This document shows positions 8,183 to 16,131 of a stretch of DNA of 64,000 bases, in pieces; positions within the stretch are counted from its first letter, which is position 1; each line of letters starts with the position of its first letter. A model generated the notes under the pieces. The model saw only the letters and a program-made list of their open reading frames with translations. It was not told the DNA's origin and did not search any database. A program made the translations under genes and the position numbers. Origin of the DNA: CBDBGD01 sp965205235 (GTDB lineage Bacteria; Chloroflexota; Dehalococcoidia; Lucifugimonadales; UBA1127); assembly GCA_965205235.1 (NCBI GenBank), contig CBDBGD010000003.1:124001-188000 (forward strand), given 5' to 3'.

Positions 8183-8203
8183 GCGCGGGGGCGTTCCCCG
8201 CGC
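8183..8203 (+). other. Stem-loop in the tyrS leader
   Basis: GCGCGGGG (8183-8190) pairs perfectly with CCCCGCGC (8196-8203) around a 5-nt loop. There is no T-run and no T-box motif near it. Confidence 0.5.
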
Positions 8204-8253
8204 ACACCCCAAGACCCGTCCCTCCCCGACGTGGGAGCTAGGAGGAACCTCAA

Positions 8254-9564
8254 ATGGTCGCATCCCGGACCGCCAACTCGGTCATGGACGAGTTCCGCTG
8301 GCGCGGGCTCATCCACATCACCGAGGACGGGCAGGAGCTGTATACCCCCGGACTGGAGGAGGTCCTGGCCGGCAGGAAGGTCACGGGGTACATCGGCTTC
8401 GACCCGTCGGCGGACAGCCTGCACATCGGCAACCTGCTGGGAATCATGATGCTGGTGCGGCTGCAGCGGCACGGGCACCGGCCCATCGCCATCGCTGGGG
8501 GCGGCACGGGGCTCATCGGCGACCCTGGGGGGAAGTCGGTGGAGAGGCCGCTGCTCACCCGCGAGGCGCTCCAGGAGAACCTGGTCGGCATCCGGGCGCA
8601 GCTTGCGCGCTTCCTGGACTTTGACGCCGGCGAGAACGCGGCGATGCTCATCAACAACGCGGACTGGCTGGAGCCGACGGGCGCGATCGACTTCATGCGA
8701 GACGTCGGCAAGCACTTCACCGTCAACTACATGCTCGCCAAGGACTCGGTGCAGGGGCGGATGGCGGACGGCATCACCTACACGGAGTTCAGCTACATGC
8801 TGCTGCAGGCCTACGACTACCTCACACTCTACGACCGCTACGGCTGCACGCTGCAGATGGGCGGCAGCGACCAGTGGGGCAACATCACGGCGGGCGTCCA
8901 CCTGGTCCGCCGGGTACGAGACGCGCAGGTCCATGCGCTGGTGACGCCGCTGGTCACCTCGGCCTCGGGAGCGAAGTTCGGGAAGACCGAGGCGGGCGCG
9001 GTGTGGCTCGACGCCGACAAGACGTCGCCGTTCCAGTACTACCAGTTCTGGCTCAACTCGCAGGACGCTGACGTGGTCAAGCTGCTGCGGTACTTCACCC
9101 TGATGCCCCGGGAGGAGATCGACGACCTGGCACATCAGGTCGCCGAGCGCCCGGAGGGACGGGAGGCGCAGCGGCGGCTGGCGGCGGAGGTCACGCGCAT
9201 GACCCACGGCGAGGCGGCGCTGCGACAGGCCCTAGCCGCGACCGAGGCCCTGTTCGGCGGCGACGTCTCCGGCCTCACCGCCGCGGAGCTCCTCGACGTC
9301 TTCCAGGACGTGCCCTCCATCTCCGCCCCGCGTCAGAGGTTCGAGGGCGAGGGCGTCCCGCTGCAGGAGCTGGTCGCGCTCGCGGGGCTGGCGCCGTCCC
9401 GCAGCGAGGCGCGGCGGCTCATACTGGGCGGCGGCGTGTCCGTGGGCAACCGGCGAGTCGACGACCCGCGGTACGCCGTCCGGCTGGAGGACGCCGTCGA
9501 GGGCCGCGTCATCGTCCTGCGCCGCGGCGCCCGCCAGCGCCGCCTCGTCCGCCTGGAGCCCTGA
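8254..9564 (+). CDS. tyrS: Tyrosyl-tRNA synthetase
   Basis: A class I aminoacyl-tRNA synthetase that charges tRNA-Tyr. The 436-aa protein has GFDPSADSLHIGNLL (HIGH-type motif) near residue 50, the tyrosine-binding GGSDQWGNI near 205, the KMSKS-equivalent KFGKTEAGAVWLD near 245, and a C-terminal S4 RNA-binding domain (LQELVALAGLAPSRSEARRL) from about 370. The length fits bacterial TyrRS. AGGAGG precedes the ATG by 8 bp. The next gene is over 400 bp away, so tyrS probably ends its transcript. Confidence 0.97.
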   Translation: MVASRTANSVMDEFRWRGLIHITEDGQELYTPGLEEVLAGRKVTGYIGFDPSADSLHIGNLLGIMMLVRLQRHGHRPIAIAGGGTGLIGDPGGKSVERPLLTREALQENLVGIRAQLARFLDFDAGENAAMLINNADWLEPTGAIDFMRDVGKHFTVNYMLAKDSVQGRMADGITYTEFSYMLLQAYDYLTLYDRYGCTLQMGGSDQWGNITAGVHLVRRVRDAQVHALVTPLVTSASGAKFGKTEAGAVWLDADKTSPFQYYQFWLNSQDADVVKLLRYFTLMPREEIDDLAHQVAERPEGREAQRRLAAEVTRMTHGEAALRQALAATEALFGGDVSGLTAAELLDVFQDVPSISAPRQRFEGEGVPLQELVALAGLAPSRSEARRLILGGGVSVGNRRVDDPRYAVRLEDAVEGRVIVLRRGARQRRLVRLEP

Positions 9565-9986
9565 CGCCCGCCGCCATCGTCGTTCCTGCGAAGGCAGGAA
9601 CCTCGACCTCCCACCTCTCGACGACGTAGGGGCGCCCCTCGTGGGCGCCCCTCGACACTCCGAACCCCCCGCCCCGCTTGTGGTGAGCCCGTCGAACCAC
9701 GAACGGACAAACCACCACAGCGGTGCTCCAGGGGGAGTCCAGAGGGGGAGCCCCCCTCTGGCAAGGGGTCTGGGGGATGTGCCCCCAGTTACCAAATCAA
9801 CTTCCGAGGGTGGGTGGGTGGGCCCACCCAGGGTCGCCATCACCTCCCACATCTCCCTGCGCCAGACGCCGACGCGACAGCCGCGGGGTTGGCGCCGCGC
9901 AGACACCCCACCCCCGCGCTCTGGCATTGTCCGCGCCCGCTCTGTAGAGTGTAGTCGCCTGTCCCAGGCGGGAGGAGGTGCGCACA
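9565..9986 (+). repeat. Gene-free 420 bp stretch packed with palindromic repeats
   Basis: No gene is seen here. In order it holds: a hairpin repeat ATCGTCGTTCCTGCGAAG... at 9576-9605 (arms 9583-9589 and 9594-9600, GAAG loop); two tandem GGGCGCCCCTCG units (about 9631-9656); a GTGGTGAGCCCGTCGAACC unit near 9680; a 10-bp perfect hairpin 9739-9748/9752-9761 (CCAGAGGGGG, loop AGC); a 7-bp hairpin 9770-9776/9782-9788; and a run of four GGG triplets separated by single T (9808-9822) that overlaps the palindrome GGGTGGGCCCACCC (9816-9829). A weak promoter for plsY (TTGTCC 9927, TGTAGT 9950, spacer 17) follows. The units look like dispersed REP-type elements. Confidence 0.75.
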
Positions 9987-10673
9987 GTGGCGGAGGCCGT
10001 CGCGATTGTCCTGGCGTATCTGTGGGGGGCGCTGCCCACGGCCTACCTGGTGGCGCGGCTCCGCTACGGCGTCGACATCCGACGCTACGGCAGCGGCAAC
10101 GTTGGGGCGTCGAACTACATGCGGCAGATCGGCCCGCGCACGGGCTTCGCCGTGGGGCTGTTCGACGGGCTTGCCAAGGGCGCCCTGCCCATCGTGGTGG
10201 CCAACGCTCTTGGCGTCAGCCTGTGGGGGCAGGTGGGCCTGTCGCTGGCCGCCGTCGTCGGGCACAACTGGTCGCCCTACATTCGCTTCACCGGCGGCCG
10301 AGGTGTCGCCACGGCCATGGGCGCCTACGTCGGGTTCGGGCTATGGCCGCAGCTCGCGTTGGGCATCGTCGTCGTCGGCCTCATCGGCTGGCTGTGGCGG
10401 CGGAACCTGGCGATGTGGATGGCCATCGGCATGTCGATCATGGTCCCCCTGTCTCTCGCGCTCGACCAGCCGACGGAGATCACCGCCGTCCTCCTGGGCC
10501 TCATCCTCCTCGTGCTGGCCAAGCGGCTGACGAGCAACGGCGAGGCCCCGGTCGAGGGGGTTGGGCGCCTTCGGCTGGTGGTGAACCGGCTGCTCTACGA
10601 CCGGGACGTGGCCGACCGCGACGACTGGGTGGTCCGCACGCCGGACGAGTCCGGGCCCGGCCGGCCGGAGTAG
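9987..10673 (+). CDS. plsY: Glycerol-3-phosphate acyltransferase PlsY
   Basis: An integral membrane acyltransferase that transfers acyl from acyl-phosphate to glycerol-3-phosphate, making lysophosphatidate. The 228-aa protein has the family motifs GSGNVGASNYMR (about residues 33-44), GHNWSPYIRFTGGRGVATAMG (85-105) and five or so membrane helices, as expected. I choose the GTG at 9987, which GGAGGAGG precedes by 8 bp, rather than the GTG at 9978 that overlaps that site. The C-terminal 40 residues are hydrophilic and longer than in many PlsY. The next gene begins 3 bp after the stop, so the two are surely co-transcribed. Confidence 0.94.
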   Translation: MAEAVAIVLAYLWGALPTAYLVARLRYGVDIRRYGSGNVGASNYMRQIGPRTGFAVGLFDGLAKGALPIVVANALGVSLWGQVGLSLAAVVGHNWSPYIRFTGGRGVATAMGAYVGFGLWPQLALGIVVVGLIGWLWRRNLAMWMAIGMSIMVPLSLALDQPTEITAVLLGLILLVLAKRLTSNGEAPVEGVGRLRLVVNRLLYDRDVADRDDWVVRTPDESGPGRPE

Positions 10674-10676
10674 CCC

Positions 10677-11162
10677 GTGCGCTGCGCCTACCACCCCAAG
10701 GTCGAGACACTGCTCCGCTGCAGCAAGTGCGAGAAGCCCATCTGCAGCCGGTGCGCCAACCTCACGCCCGTGGGCTCCCGATGCCGTCAGTGCGCGGGCC
10801 TCCGACGCCTCCCCACCTTCGACGCGCGCCCCGTCGACATCCTCCGCGCGGTGGGCGCGGCCTTGGTCGTCGGGCTGGCCGTGGGCGTCGCGCTGGGGTT
10901 CGCCGACGCCCTCTTCCCCGCGATCTTCCGTTGGCTGCTGCGCGCCGCCGGACTGGTCGCCGCGGGCTACCTCGTCGGCGAGGCCGTCAGCGTCGCCACG
11001 AACCGCAAGCGGGGCGGGCCGTTCCAGGTTATCGCCGTCGTGGGCTTCGTCCTCAGCTACGCCGTCTTCGAGCTCCTCACCCCCGGCCTCCTCGTGCAGG
11101 GCCTGTACACCATCGTCGGCTTCATCATCGGCCTCGCGCTGGCCATCGGCCGGGTGCGGTGA
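10677..11162 (+). CDS. B-box-type zinc finger membrane protein
   Basis: A 161-aa protein with an N-terminal zinc-binding module (CAYHPKVETLLRCSKCEKPIC, then CANLTPVGSRCRQCAG, residues 3-42) and three or four hydrophobic helices (about 55-80, 83-100, 115-135, 138-158). The Cys/His arrangement resembles the B-box-like module found in many Chloroflexota membrane proteins. The function is unknown; the zinc module should face the cytoplasm. It is coupled to plsY (3 bp gap, GTG start), which hints at a link to membrane or lipid metabolism, but this is inference only. Confidence 0.75.
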   Translation: MRCAYHPKVETLLRCSKCEKPICSRCANLTPVGSRCRQCAGLRRLPTFDARPVDILRAVGAALVVGLAVGVALGFADALFPAIFRWLLRAAGLVAAGYLVGEAVSVATNRKRGGPFQVIAVVGFVLSYAVFELLTPGLLVQGLYTIVGFIIGLALAIGRVR

Positions 11163-11196
11163 GGGAAAACGGGTGAGAAAAGGCGTTTTTCGTTCC

Positions 11197-11226
11197 TAGA
11201 CACGCTCAGGAGCGCGTCGGTATAAT
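11197..11226 (+). promoter_or_regulatory. Predicted promoter of the transketolase genes
   Basis: TAGACA (11197-11202), an 18 bp spacer and a perfect TATAAT (11221-11226). The ATG at 11241 would leave a leader of only about 8 nt. Confidence 0.7.
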
Positions 11227-11240
11227 CCCGCCTTGAGGCC

Positions 11241-12131
11241 ATGATGGACGCACAACGGGTCGCGTCGTCGAAAACAGCGCATTCTACCTCGGACGGCAGT
11301 GCTGGGGTGGCTTCTTCTTCCCCCAACGTCGCCGAGTTGCAGCGCATCGCCCGGGACGTGCGGCGTGACATCGTCACCATGACTGCGGAGGCGGGGAGCG
11401 GCCACCCCGGGGGGTCGCTGTCCGCCGTGGAGCTTCTGGTCGCCCTCTACTTCCATGTCATGCGCCACCGCCCCGACGACCCCGCATGGCCCGACCGCGA
11501 CCGCTTCATCGAGAGCAAGGGCCACGCCTGCCCGGTGCTCTACTCCGTCCTCGCCCGCAGCGGCTACTTCCCGGTGGAGGAGCTTGCCACGTTCCGCAAG
11601 CTGAACAGCCGCCTGCAGGGCCACGCCAAGCTCGGCACCCCAGGCGTCGAGATGTCCTCCGGCTCCCTCGGCCAGGGCCTCTCCTTCGGCATCGGCGCCG
11701 CCCTCGCGTCCCGCCTCGACGGCCGCGACTCGCGCGTCTACGTCCTCCTCGGCGACGGCGAGTTGAACGAGGGCCAGGTCTGGGAGGCCGCCATGGCCGC
11801 CCCCTTCTACAAGCTCGACAACCTCACCGCCATCGTCGACCGCAACGGCATCCAGAACGACCGCTTCACCGCCGAGGTCATGGCCCTCGAGCCACTCGCC
11901 GACCGCTGGCGCTCCTTCGGCTGGCACGTCCGCGAGACCGACGGCCACGACCTCGCCCACGTCCTCGACGCCCTCGACGAAGCCCGCAGCGTCACCGACC
12001 GCCCCACCGCCATCATCGCCCACACCGTCAAGGGCAAGGGCGTCAGCTTCATGGAGAACAACCCCGACTTCCACGGCAAGGCCCCGAACAAGGAGCAGTT
12101 GGAGCTGGCCCTGCAAGAGTTGGAGGCCTAG
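11241..12131 (+). CDS. Transketolase, N-terminal (TPP-binding) subunit
   Basis: A 296-aa protein corresponding to the first third of transketolase, as in genomes where the enzyme is split into two genes. It carries SGHPGGSLSAVELLVALY near residue 50, SKGHACPVLYSVL, HAKLGTPGVEMSSGSLGQGL and the thiamine-diphosphate motif GDGELNEGQVWEAAM near 170 followed by VDRNGIQND. The first 35 residues are Ser/Ala-rich and not conserved, so translation could begin further in. The C-terminal subunit gene starts 2 bp after the stop. The pair would move two-carbon units between sugar phosphates in the pentose phosphate or Calvin pathway; rpe for the same pathway is at 48861. Confidence 0.93.
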   Translation: MMDAQRVASSKTAHSTSDGSAGVASSSPNVAELQRIARDVRRDIVTMTAEAGSGHPGGSLSAVELLVALYFHVMRHRPDDPAWPDRDRFIESKGHACPVLYSVLARSGYFPVEELATFRKLNSRLQGHAKLGTPGVEMSSGSLGQGLSFGIGAALASRLDGRDSRVYVLLGDGELNEGQVWEAAMAAPFYKLDNLTAIVDRNGIQNDRFTAEVMALEPLADRWRSFGWHVRETDGHDLAHVLDALDEARSVTDRPTAIIAHTVKGKGVSFMENNPDFHGKAPNKEQLELALQELEA

Positions 12132-12133
12132 GC

Positions 12134-13081
12134 GTGGCCCAGGCGATCAGCGCGTCGACGCGGGAGGCCTACGGCGCCGCCCTCGTCGAGCTTGGCCGCG
12201 AGAACCCCGACGTCGTCGTCCTCGGCGGCGACCTGAACGTCTCGACATTCACCACGCCCTTCGCCAAGGAGTTCCCCGACCGCTTCTTCGACTTCGGCGC
12301 CGCTGAGCAGAACATCCTCAGCGTCGCCGCCGGCCTCGCCTCCGCCGGCAAGGTCCCCTTCTGCTCCACCTTCGCCGTCTTCGGCACCGGCCGCGCCTTT
12401 GACCAGATGCGCGTCGGCGTCGCCCAGCCCCGCCTCAACGTCAAGCTCGTCTGCACCCACGCCGGCCTCATCACCGGCGAGGACGGCGTCTCCGCCCAGG
12501 CCATCGAGGACGTCGCCCTCATGCTCAGCCTCCCCACCGTCACCGTCCTCACCCCCTCGGACGGCCCCGAGACCGTCGCGGCCGTCCGAGCCGCAGCCCA
12601 GATCGACGGCCCCGTGTACGTCCGACTCTACCGCCCGGCCCTCCCCATCCTCCACGCCGACGACTTCGATTTCCGCCTCGGCGAGGCCGAGACGCTCCGC
12701 GACGGCGACGACGTGACGCTGGTCGCCTGCGGGTCCATGGTCGCCGCGGCCGTGGAGGCCGCGGACACGCTGGCCGCGGCGGGCCTCTCGACGCGCGTCC
12801 TCAACATGCACACCCTCCGACCCTTCGACCACGACGCCATCGCCCGCGCCGCCCGCGAGACCGGCGCCCTCGTCACCGCTGAGGAGCACTACGTCCACGG
12901 CGGCCTCGGCAGCCTCGTCACCGGCGTCGTCGCCGCCGAACACCCCGTCCCCGTCGAGGTCGTCGGCGTCCGCCAGTACGCCGAGTCCGGCGCCGCCCCC
13001 CAGCTCATCGAGAAGTACGGCCTCAGCGCCGCCCACATCGCCGCCGCCGCCCGCAAAGCCCACACCCGCAAACGCAGCTAG
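12134..13081 (+). CDS. Transketolase, C-terminal subunit
   Basis: A 315-aa protein starting at the GTG at 12134 (VAQAISASTREAYG), 2 bp after the N-terminal subunit. It has the pyrimidine-binding domain (VVVLGGDLNVSTFTTPFAKE, FDFGAAEQNILSVAAGLAS, with the Glu that activates TPP) and the C-terminal domain with VEVVGVRQYAESG. The open frame extends upstream to 11486 through the other subunit gene, but that part is a shadow. An IS30 element begins about 38 bp after the stop, so the insertion spared the gene. Related subunit pairs also include 1-deoxyxylulose-5-phosphate synthase, but the two-gene layout and motifs favour transketolase. Confidence 0.92.
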   Translation: MAQAISASTREAYGAALVELGRENPDVVVLGGDLNVSTFTTPFAKEFPDRFFDFGAAEQNILSVAAGLASAGKVPFCSTFAVFGTGRAFDQMRVGVAQPRLNVKLVCTHAGLITGEDGVSAQAIEDVALMLSLPTVTVLTPSDGPETVAAVRAAAQIDGPVYVRLYRPALPILHADDFDFRLGEAETLRDGDDVTLVACGSMVAAAVEAADTLAAAGLSTRVLNMHTLRPFDHDAIARAARETGALVTAEEHYVHGGLGSLVTGVVAAEHPVPVEVVGVRQYAESGAAPQLIEKYGLSAAHIAAAARKAHTRKRS

Positions 13082-14108
13082 CCCGCTCCCAATATCGTCG
13101 TTCCTGCGAAAGCAGGAAGGTGAATTCACATTTCAAGTGCAACACCTGGGCAGCATAGATCTCTGCCGGGGTGCGGTACCCCAGACACTTGCGAGGGGTA
13201 TTGTTGTAAGAGCGGACGAGCTGAGCAAACCGGGCGTCGGAGACGGTCGCCAGGTCGGTCTTCCGGGGAAGGGAGCGCCGCATGCGGCCGATAGCGTTCT
13301 CCACGCCGCCCTTCTGCCAAGGTGAGTGGGTATCGCAGAAGAAGGTCTGAATGCCCAGCGCGTGCAATGCGTGATGGCGGGCGAACTCCGTGCCATTGTC
13401 GAAGGTGACGGTCTGGCGCCATGCAGGAGGGAAGAAGCTCAGGGCTTGCATGATGGCGCCGGCGATGGGGCTGGAGGCCTTCCCTTCGGGCCGCAGGGCG
13501 ATGAGGAGGCGGGAGTAGCGCTCGTGCAGGGCTAGGACCACGGGGCCTCGGCGGCCGAAGGCCATCAGGTCCGCCTCCCAGTGGCCAGGGGTCTGGCGGC
13601 AGGCAGCCTCCTGGGGGCGGTGGGCCAGGGGAAGTCGGTGGGCAATGAAGGAGGCAGAGCTTCCTCCTCTGCGTCCCCGCCATCCCCGCTTGGACTTTCC
13701 GCGGGGCAGGTAGTGGCGCCAGGAGTAGTCCTTCTTGCGAGCGATCTGGGCGTAGATGAAGCGGTAGATGCTCTCGTGGGAGATGACGGGTTTGCCTGAC
13801 TCCATGGCCATGCGTCCCGCCACCTGCTCAGGGGACCAGCCCTGCTTGAGGCAGGAGAGGACCTGCTGCCGGAGCCCTGCATCCCGTTCCAAGCGAGCGC
13901 CGCGCCAGCGCCGGGCATGGGCGTGCTGGTCGGCATACCGAGGCTGATAGCCCTGGGTCCGCGACCCATTGCGCGTCAGTTCCCGAGCCACGGTTGATGG
14001 CGAGCGATCCAGAGCTGCCGCAATTTGACGGACCGAGTGTCCCAGGGCGTGTAGTCGGGCCACTTCACAGCGTTCTTCAATGGTGACATGCCTATATCGT
14101 CTTCCCAT
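13023..14108 (-). CDS. IS30-family transposase
   Basis: A 361-aa DDE transposase with an N-terminal HTH_38 domain (HVTIEERCEVARLHALGHS, then RQIAAALDRSPSTVARELTR) and the rve-type catalytic core: GHWEADLM (first Asp, about residue 176), TFDNGTEFA (second Asp, about 238) and SPWQKGGVENAIGRMRRSLP (Glu, about 270). The enzyme cuts and joins the IS ends. The reading frame has no stop inside the IS. It passes the left end at about residue 330, reads through the hairpin repeat and ends inside the antisense of the transketolase gene, so its last 31 residues are host-derived. The core is intact, so it may be active. The start at 14108 lies just inside the right end, as usual. Confidence 0.93.
   Translation of the reverse strand: MGRRYRHVTIEERCEVARLHALGHSVRQIAAALDRSPSTVARELTRNGSRTQGYQPRYADQHAHARRWRGARLERDAGLRQQVLSCLKQGWSPEQVAGRMAMESGKPVISHESIYRFIYAQIARKKDYSWRHYLPRGKSKRGWRGRRGGSSASFIAHRLPLAHRPQEAACRQTPGHWEADLMAFGRRGPVVLALHERYSRLLIALRPEGKASSPIAGAIMQALSFFPPAWRQTVTFDNGTEFARHHALHALGIQTFFCDTHSPWQKGGVENAIGRMRRSLPRKTDLATVSDARFAQLVRSYNNTPRKCLGYRTPAEIYAAQVLHLKCEFTFLLSQERRYWERASCVCGCGLCGRRRRCGRR
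13094..13118 (+). repeat. Left half of a hairpin repeat interrupted by the IS element
   Basis: ATCGTCG followed by TTCCTGC-GAAA-GCAGGAA (arms 13101-13107 and 13112-13118) matches the repeat at 9576-9600. Its continuation GGAACCTCG appears at 14152-14160, on the far side of the IS. Confidence 0.8.
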
Positions 14109-14151
14109 GACAACACCTTAACCAGGTGTTGCACTTCGTTTGTGAGTTTAG
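13119..14151 (-). mobile_element. IS30-family insertion sequence
   Basis: About 1.03 kb with one transposase gene. The ends form an imperfect inverted repeat of about 29 bp (13121-13149 and 14122-14150), identical over AAGTGCAACACCTGG and TCACA. GGAA flanks both sides (13115-13118 and 14152-14155) and looks like a target duplication; joining the flanks across one copy restores a hairpin repeat like that at 9576-9605. The exact ends are uncertain by 1-2 bp. The insertion lies in the intergenic space after the transketolase genes. Confidence 0.85.
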
Positions 14152-14270
14152 GGAACCTCGCTACCCGCTCCCCGTACGCTGCCTCGCACAGAGGATGGGC
14201 ATGAGTTTTCCGCATATTTGTGCCATAGGCCCGCAGGATGCGCTAGAATCGCCCCACGCCGCCCCGGCGG

Positions 14271-14296
14271 CTACACCGCCCACCCCGCCGGTGTAG
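14271..14296 (+). other. Inverted repeat upstream of the DUF262 gene
   Basis: CTACACCG (14271-14278) and CGGTGTAG (14289-14296) form a perfect 8-bp inverted repeat with a 10-nt spacer, about 50 bp before the start codon. It could be an operator or a leader hairpin; there is no T-run after it. The rest of 14161-14347 shows no gene. Confidence 0.4.
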
Positions 14297-14347
14297 TAGG
14301 CATGGAAGTGAAAAGGCGGGCTGTCAGTATCGGACGGGAGGATCGCC

Positions 14348-16093
14348 GTGTACCAGACCGGGGAGACCATCAAAGATACCCTAGAGGAAATTCATCGGCA
14401 CGACCTCGTGCTGCCTGCCATCCAGCGCGAGTTTGTATGGAAGCCTGAACAGATATATCGGCTGTTCGATAGTCTCATGCAGGGCTACCCGTTTGGCACC
14501 TTTCTTTATTGGCGCGTCTCGCCTGAGACCAGCGGCAAGTTTAATTTCTTCGATTTTGTTCTCAACTACCATGACCGGTATGGTCGCCACTGTCCGCCGC
14601 TGCCACCGATGCCGAACCAGAAGCTGACAGCAGTGCTCGACGGACAACAACGTCTGACAGCGCTGAACATTGGATTGCGTGGGAGCATGGCGTGGAAGCG
14701 ACCGCGCCTATGGTGGAACAACCCCGACGCCTTCCCTGTCCGCCGTTTGTACTTGGATCTGCTCTGGAGGCCCGATGAGGACAACGAGGATGGCGCACAG
14801 TATCGGTTCAGATTCCGGACAGGTGATGGGTCCCAGGATGGAGAAGAGTGTTGGTTCCCTGTCAAAGACGTGATGGCCATGGATGGCGGGCTGCCTATGG
14901 TCCGGTGGTTGAATAAGCGCCTCCCACAAGAACAGGTGGATTCAGCCTTTGAGACACTCGATAGACTCCATAGCGTCGTCCACAAGGAGCGTCTCGTAGC
15001 CTACTATGAAGAAAAGGGGCAGGAGCTGGACAAAGTCCTTCAGATATTCATTCGTACGAACGACGGTGGCACACCCCTGTCCCATTCTGACTTGTTGCTA
15101 TCTATTGCCGTAGCGCAATGGACCAAACACGACGCGCGAGAGGAAATTCACAGGCTAGTAGATGATCTTAATCGGGTCGGAGTTGGGTTTGCCTTCTCCA
15201 AAGACCTTGTTCTCAAAGCCGGTCTAATGTTGAGCGATATCGGCAGTGTCGGCTTCAAGATTGACAACTTCAACCGTGACCACATGGATGACTTCGAATC
15301 CAAATGGGACGATATCAAGCGAGCCTTGACGCTGACCGTCCACCTGGTATCTGGCTTCGGTTTCAACGCACAGACGTTGAGCGCACACAACGCGATTCTG
15401 CCCATTGCATACTATCTCTACAAAAAGGACCCAGGAGATTCCTACCTTGTACACAGTAAGTTCGAGCAGGACAGGAGGGATATTCGTGAATGGTTAATTC
15501 GAAGCTTGCTGAAGTCTGGCGTCTGGGGCAGCGGCCTGGACACGCTGCTGACGGCCCTCAGGCAAGTCATTAAGGAAAGTGAGGGTGACGCTTTCCCCGT
15601 TGTCCAGATAGGTAGAGAGATGGAGGGTCGGGGAAGGCCGCTTGTCTTCGAAGACGGAGAGGTCGAAGATCTGGCAGATATGCGTTATGGCGACCGCCTG
15701 ACGTTCGCACTGCTGTCCCTGCTGTTCCCGTTTGTTGACCTGCGTAATCAGTTCCACGTGGATCATATCTTCCCTTCCTCACGATTCACCGCCCGACACC
15801 TGCGCAGCGCTGGTGTCCCAGATGATCAGATAGACCACTTCGTGCAGAACAAGGATGGACTTGCCAATCTCCAACTACTCCCGGGCGCAGTCAACATCGA
15901 GAAGAACGCAACAATGCCGGCTGAATGGCTCTCGACGACGTATCGTGACAACGCATCCAGGCGTGAATATCAGGAGCGCCACCTGCTTGGGCATGTGCCG
16001 GAGTCGATAATCGAGTTCGACGCATTCTACGAAGCGCGAAAGGCGAGACTGAGGGAAGAGATCAAGAAGCTACTTGGGCGAGCAGCCTCTTGA
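14348..16093 (+). CDS. DUF262 / HNH nuclease-like protein (GmrSD-related)
   Basis: A 581-aa protein. The N terminus is a DUF262 (ParB/Srx-like) domain: LPAIQREFVWKPEQIYRLFD, LMQGYPFGTFLYW and the hallmark LDGQQRLTAL at about residues 97-106. The C-terminal third has an HNH-type core: HVDHIFPSSRF near 469, then NKDGLANLQLLPGAVNIEKN near 500. This two-domain plan is that of GmrSD-type, modification-dependent restriction nucleases and related defence proteins; here both parts are in one chain. A good ribosome site (GGGAGG) precedes the GTG. The gene is clearly poorer in GC and uses more A/T-ending codons than its neighbours, and it lies next to an IS, so recent transfer is likely. The exact target is unknown. 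Confidence 0.83.
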   Translation: MYQTGETIKDTLEEIHRHDLVLPAIQREFVWKPEQIYRLFDSLMQGYPFGTFLYWRVSPETSGKFNFFDFVLNYHDRYGRHCPPLPPMPNQKLTAVLDGQQRLTALNIGLRGSMAWKRPRLWWNNPDAFPVRRLYLDLLWRPDEDNEDGAQYRFRFRTGDGSQDGEECWFPVKDVMAMDGGLPMVRWLNKRLPQEQVDSAFETLDRLHSVVHKERLVAYYEEKGQELDKVLQIFIRTNDGGTPLSHSDLLLSIAVAQWTKHDAREEIHRLVDDLNRVGVGFAFSKDLVLKAGLMLSDIGSVGFKIDNFNRDHMDDFESKWDDIKRALTLTVHLVSGFGFNAQTLSAHNAILPIAYYLYKKDPGDSYLVHSKFEQDRRDIREWLIRSLLKSGVWGSGLDTLLTALRQVIKESEGDAFPVVQIGREMEGRGRPLVFEDGEVEDLADMRYGDRLTFALLSLLFPFVDLRNQFHVDHIFPSSRFTARHLRSAGVPDDQIDHFVQNKDGLANLQLLPGAVNIEKNATMPAEWLSTTYRDNASRREYQERHLLGHVPESIIEFDAFYEARKARLREEIKKLLGRAAS

Positions 16094-16131
16094 CCAGGTC
16101 CCGGTCCTGATCCTTGTCACCGCAAGCCACC

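Noticed and set aside
13126..13683. 185-codon second reverse frame inside the IS element
   Set aside because: It overlaps the intact transposase in another frame and has no conserved motif; IS30 elements carry one gene.
15290..15310. TTCGAATCC resembling a tRNA T-arm
   Set aside because: It lies inside the DUF262 coding sequence, and no acceptor or anticodon stems surround it.
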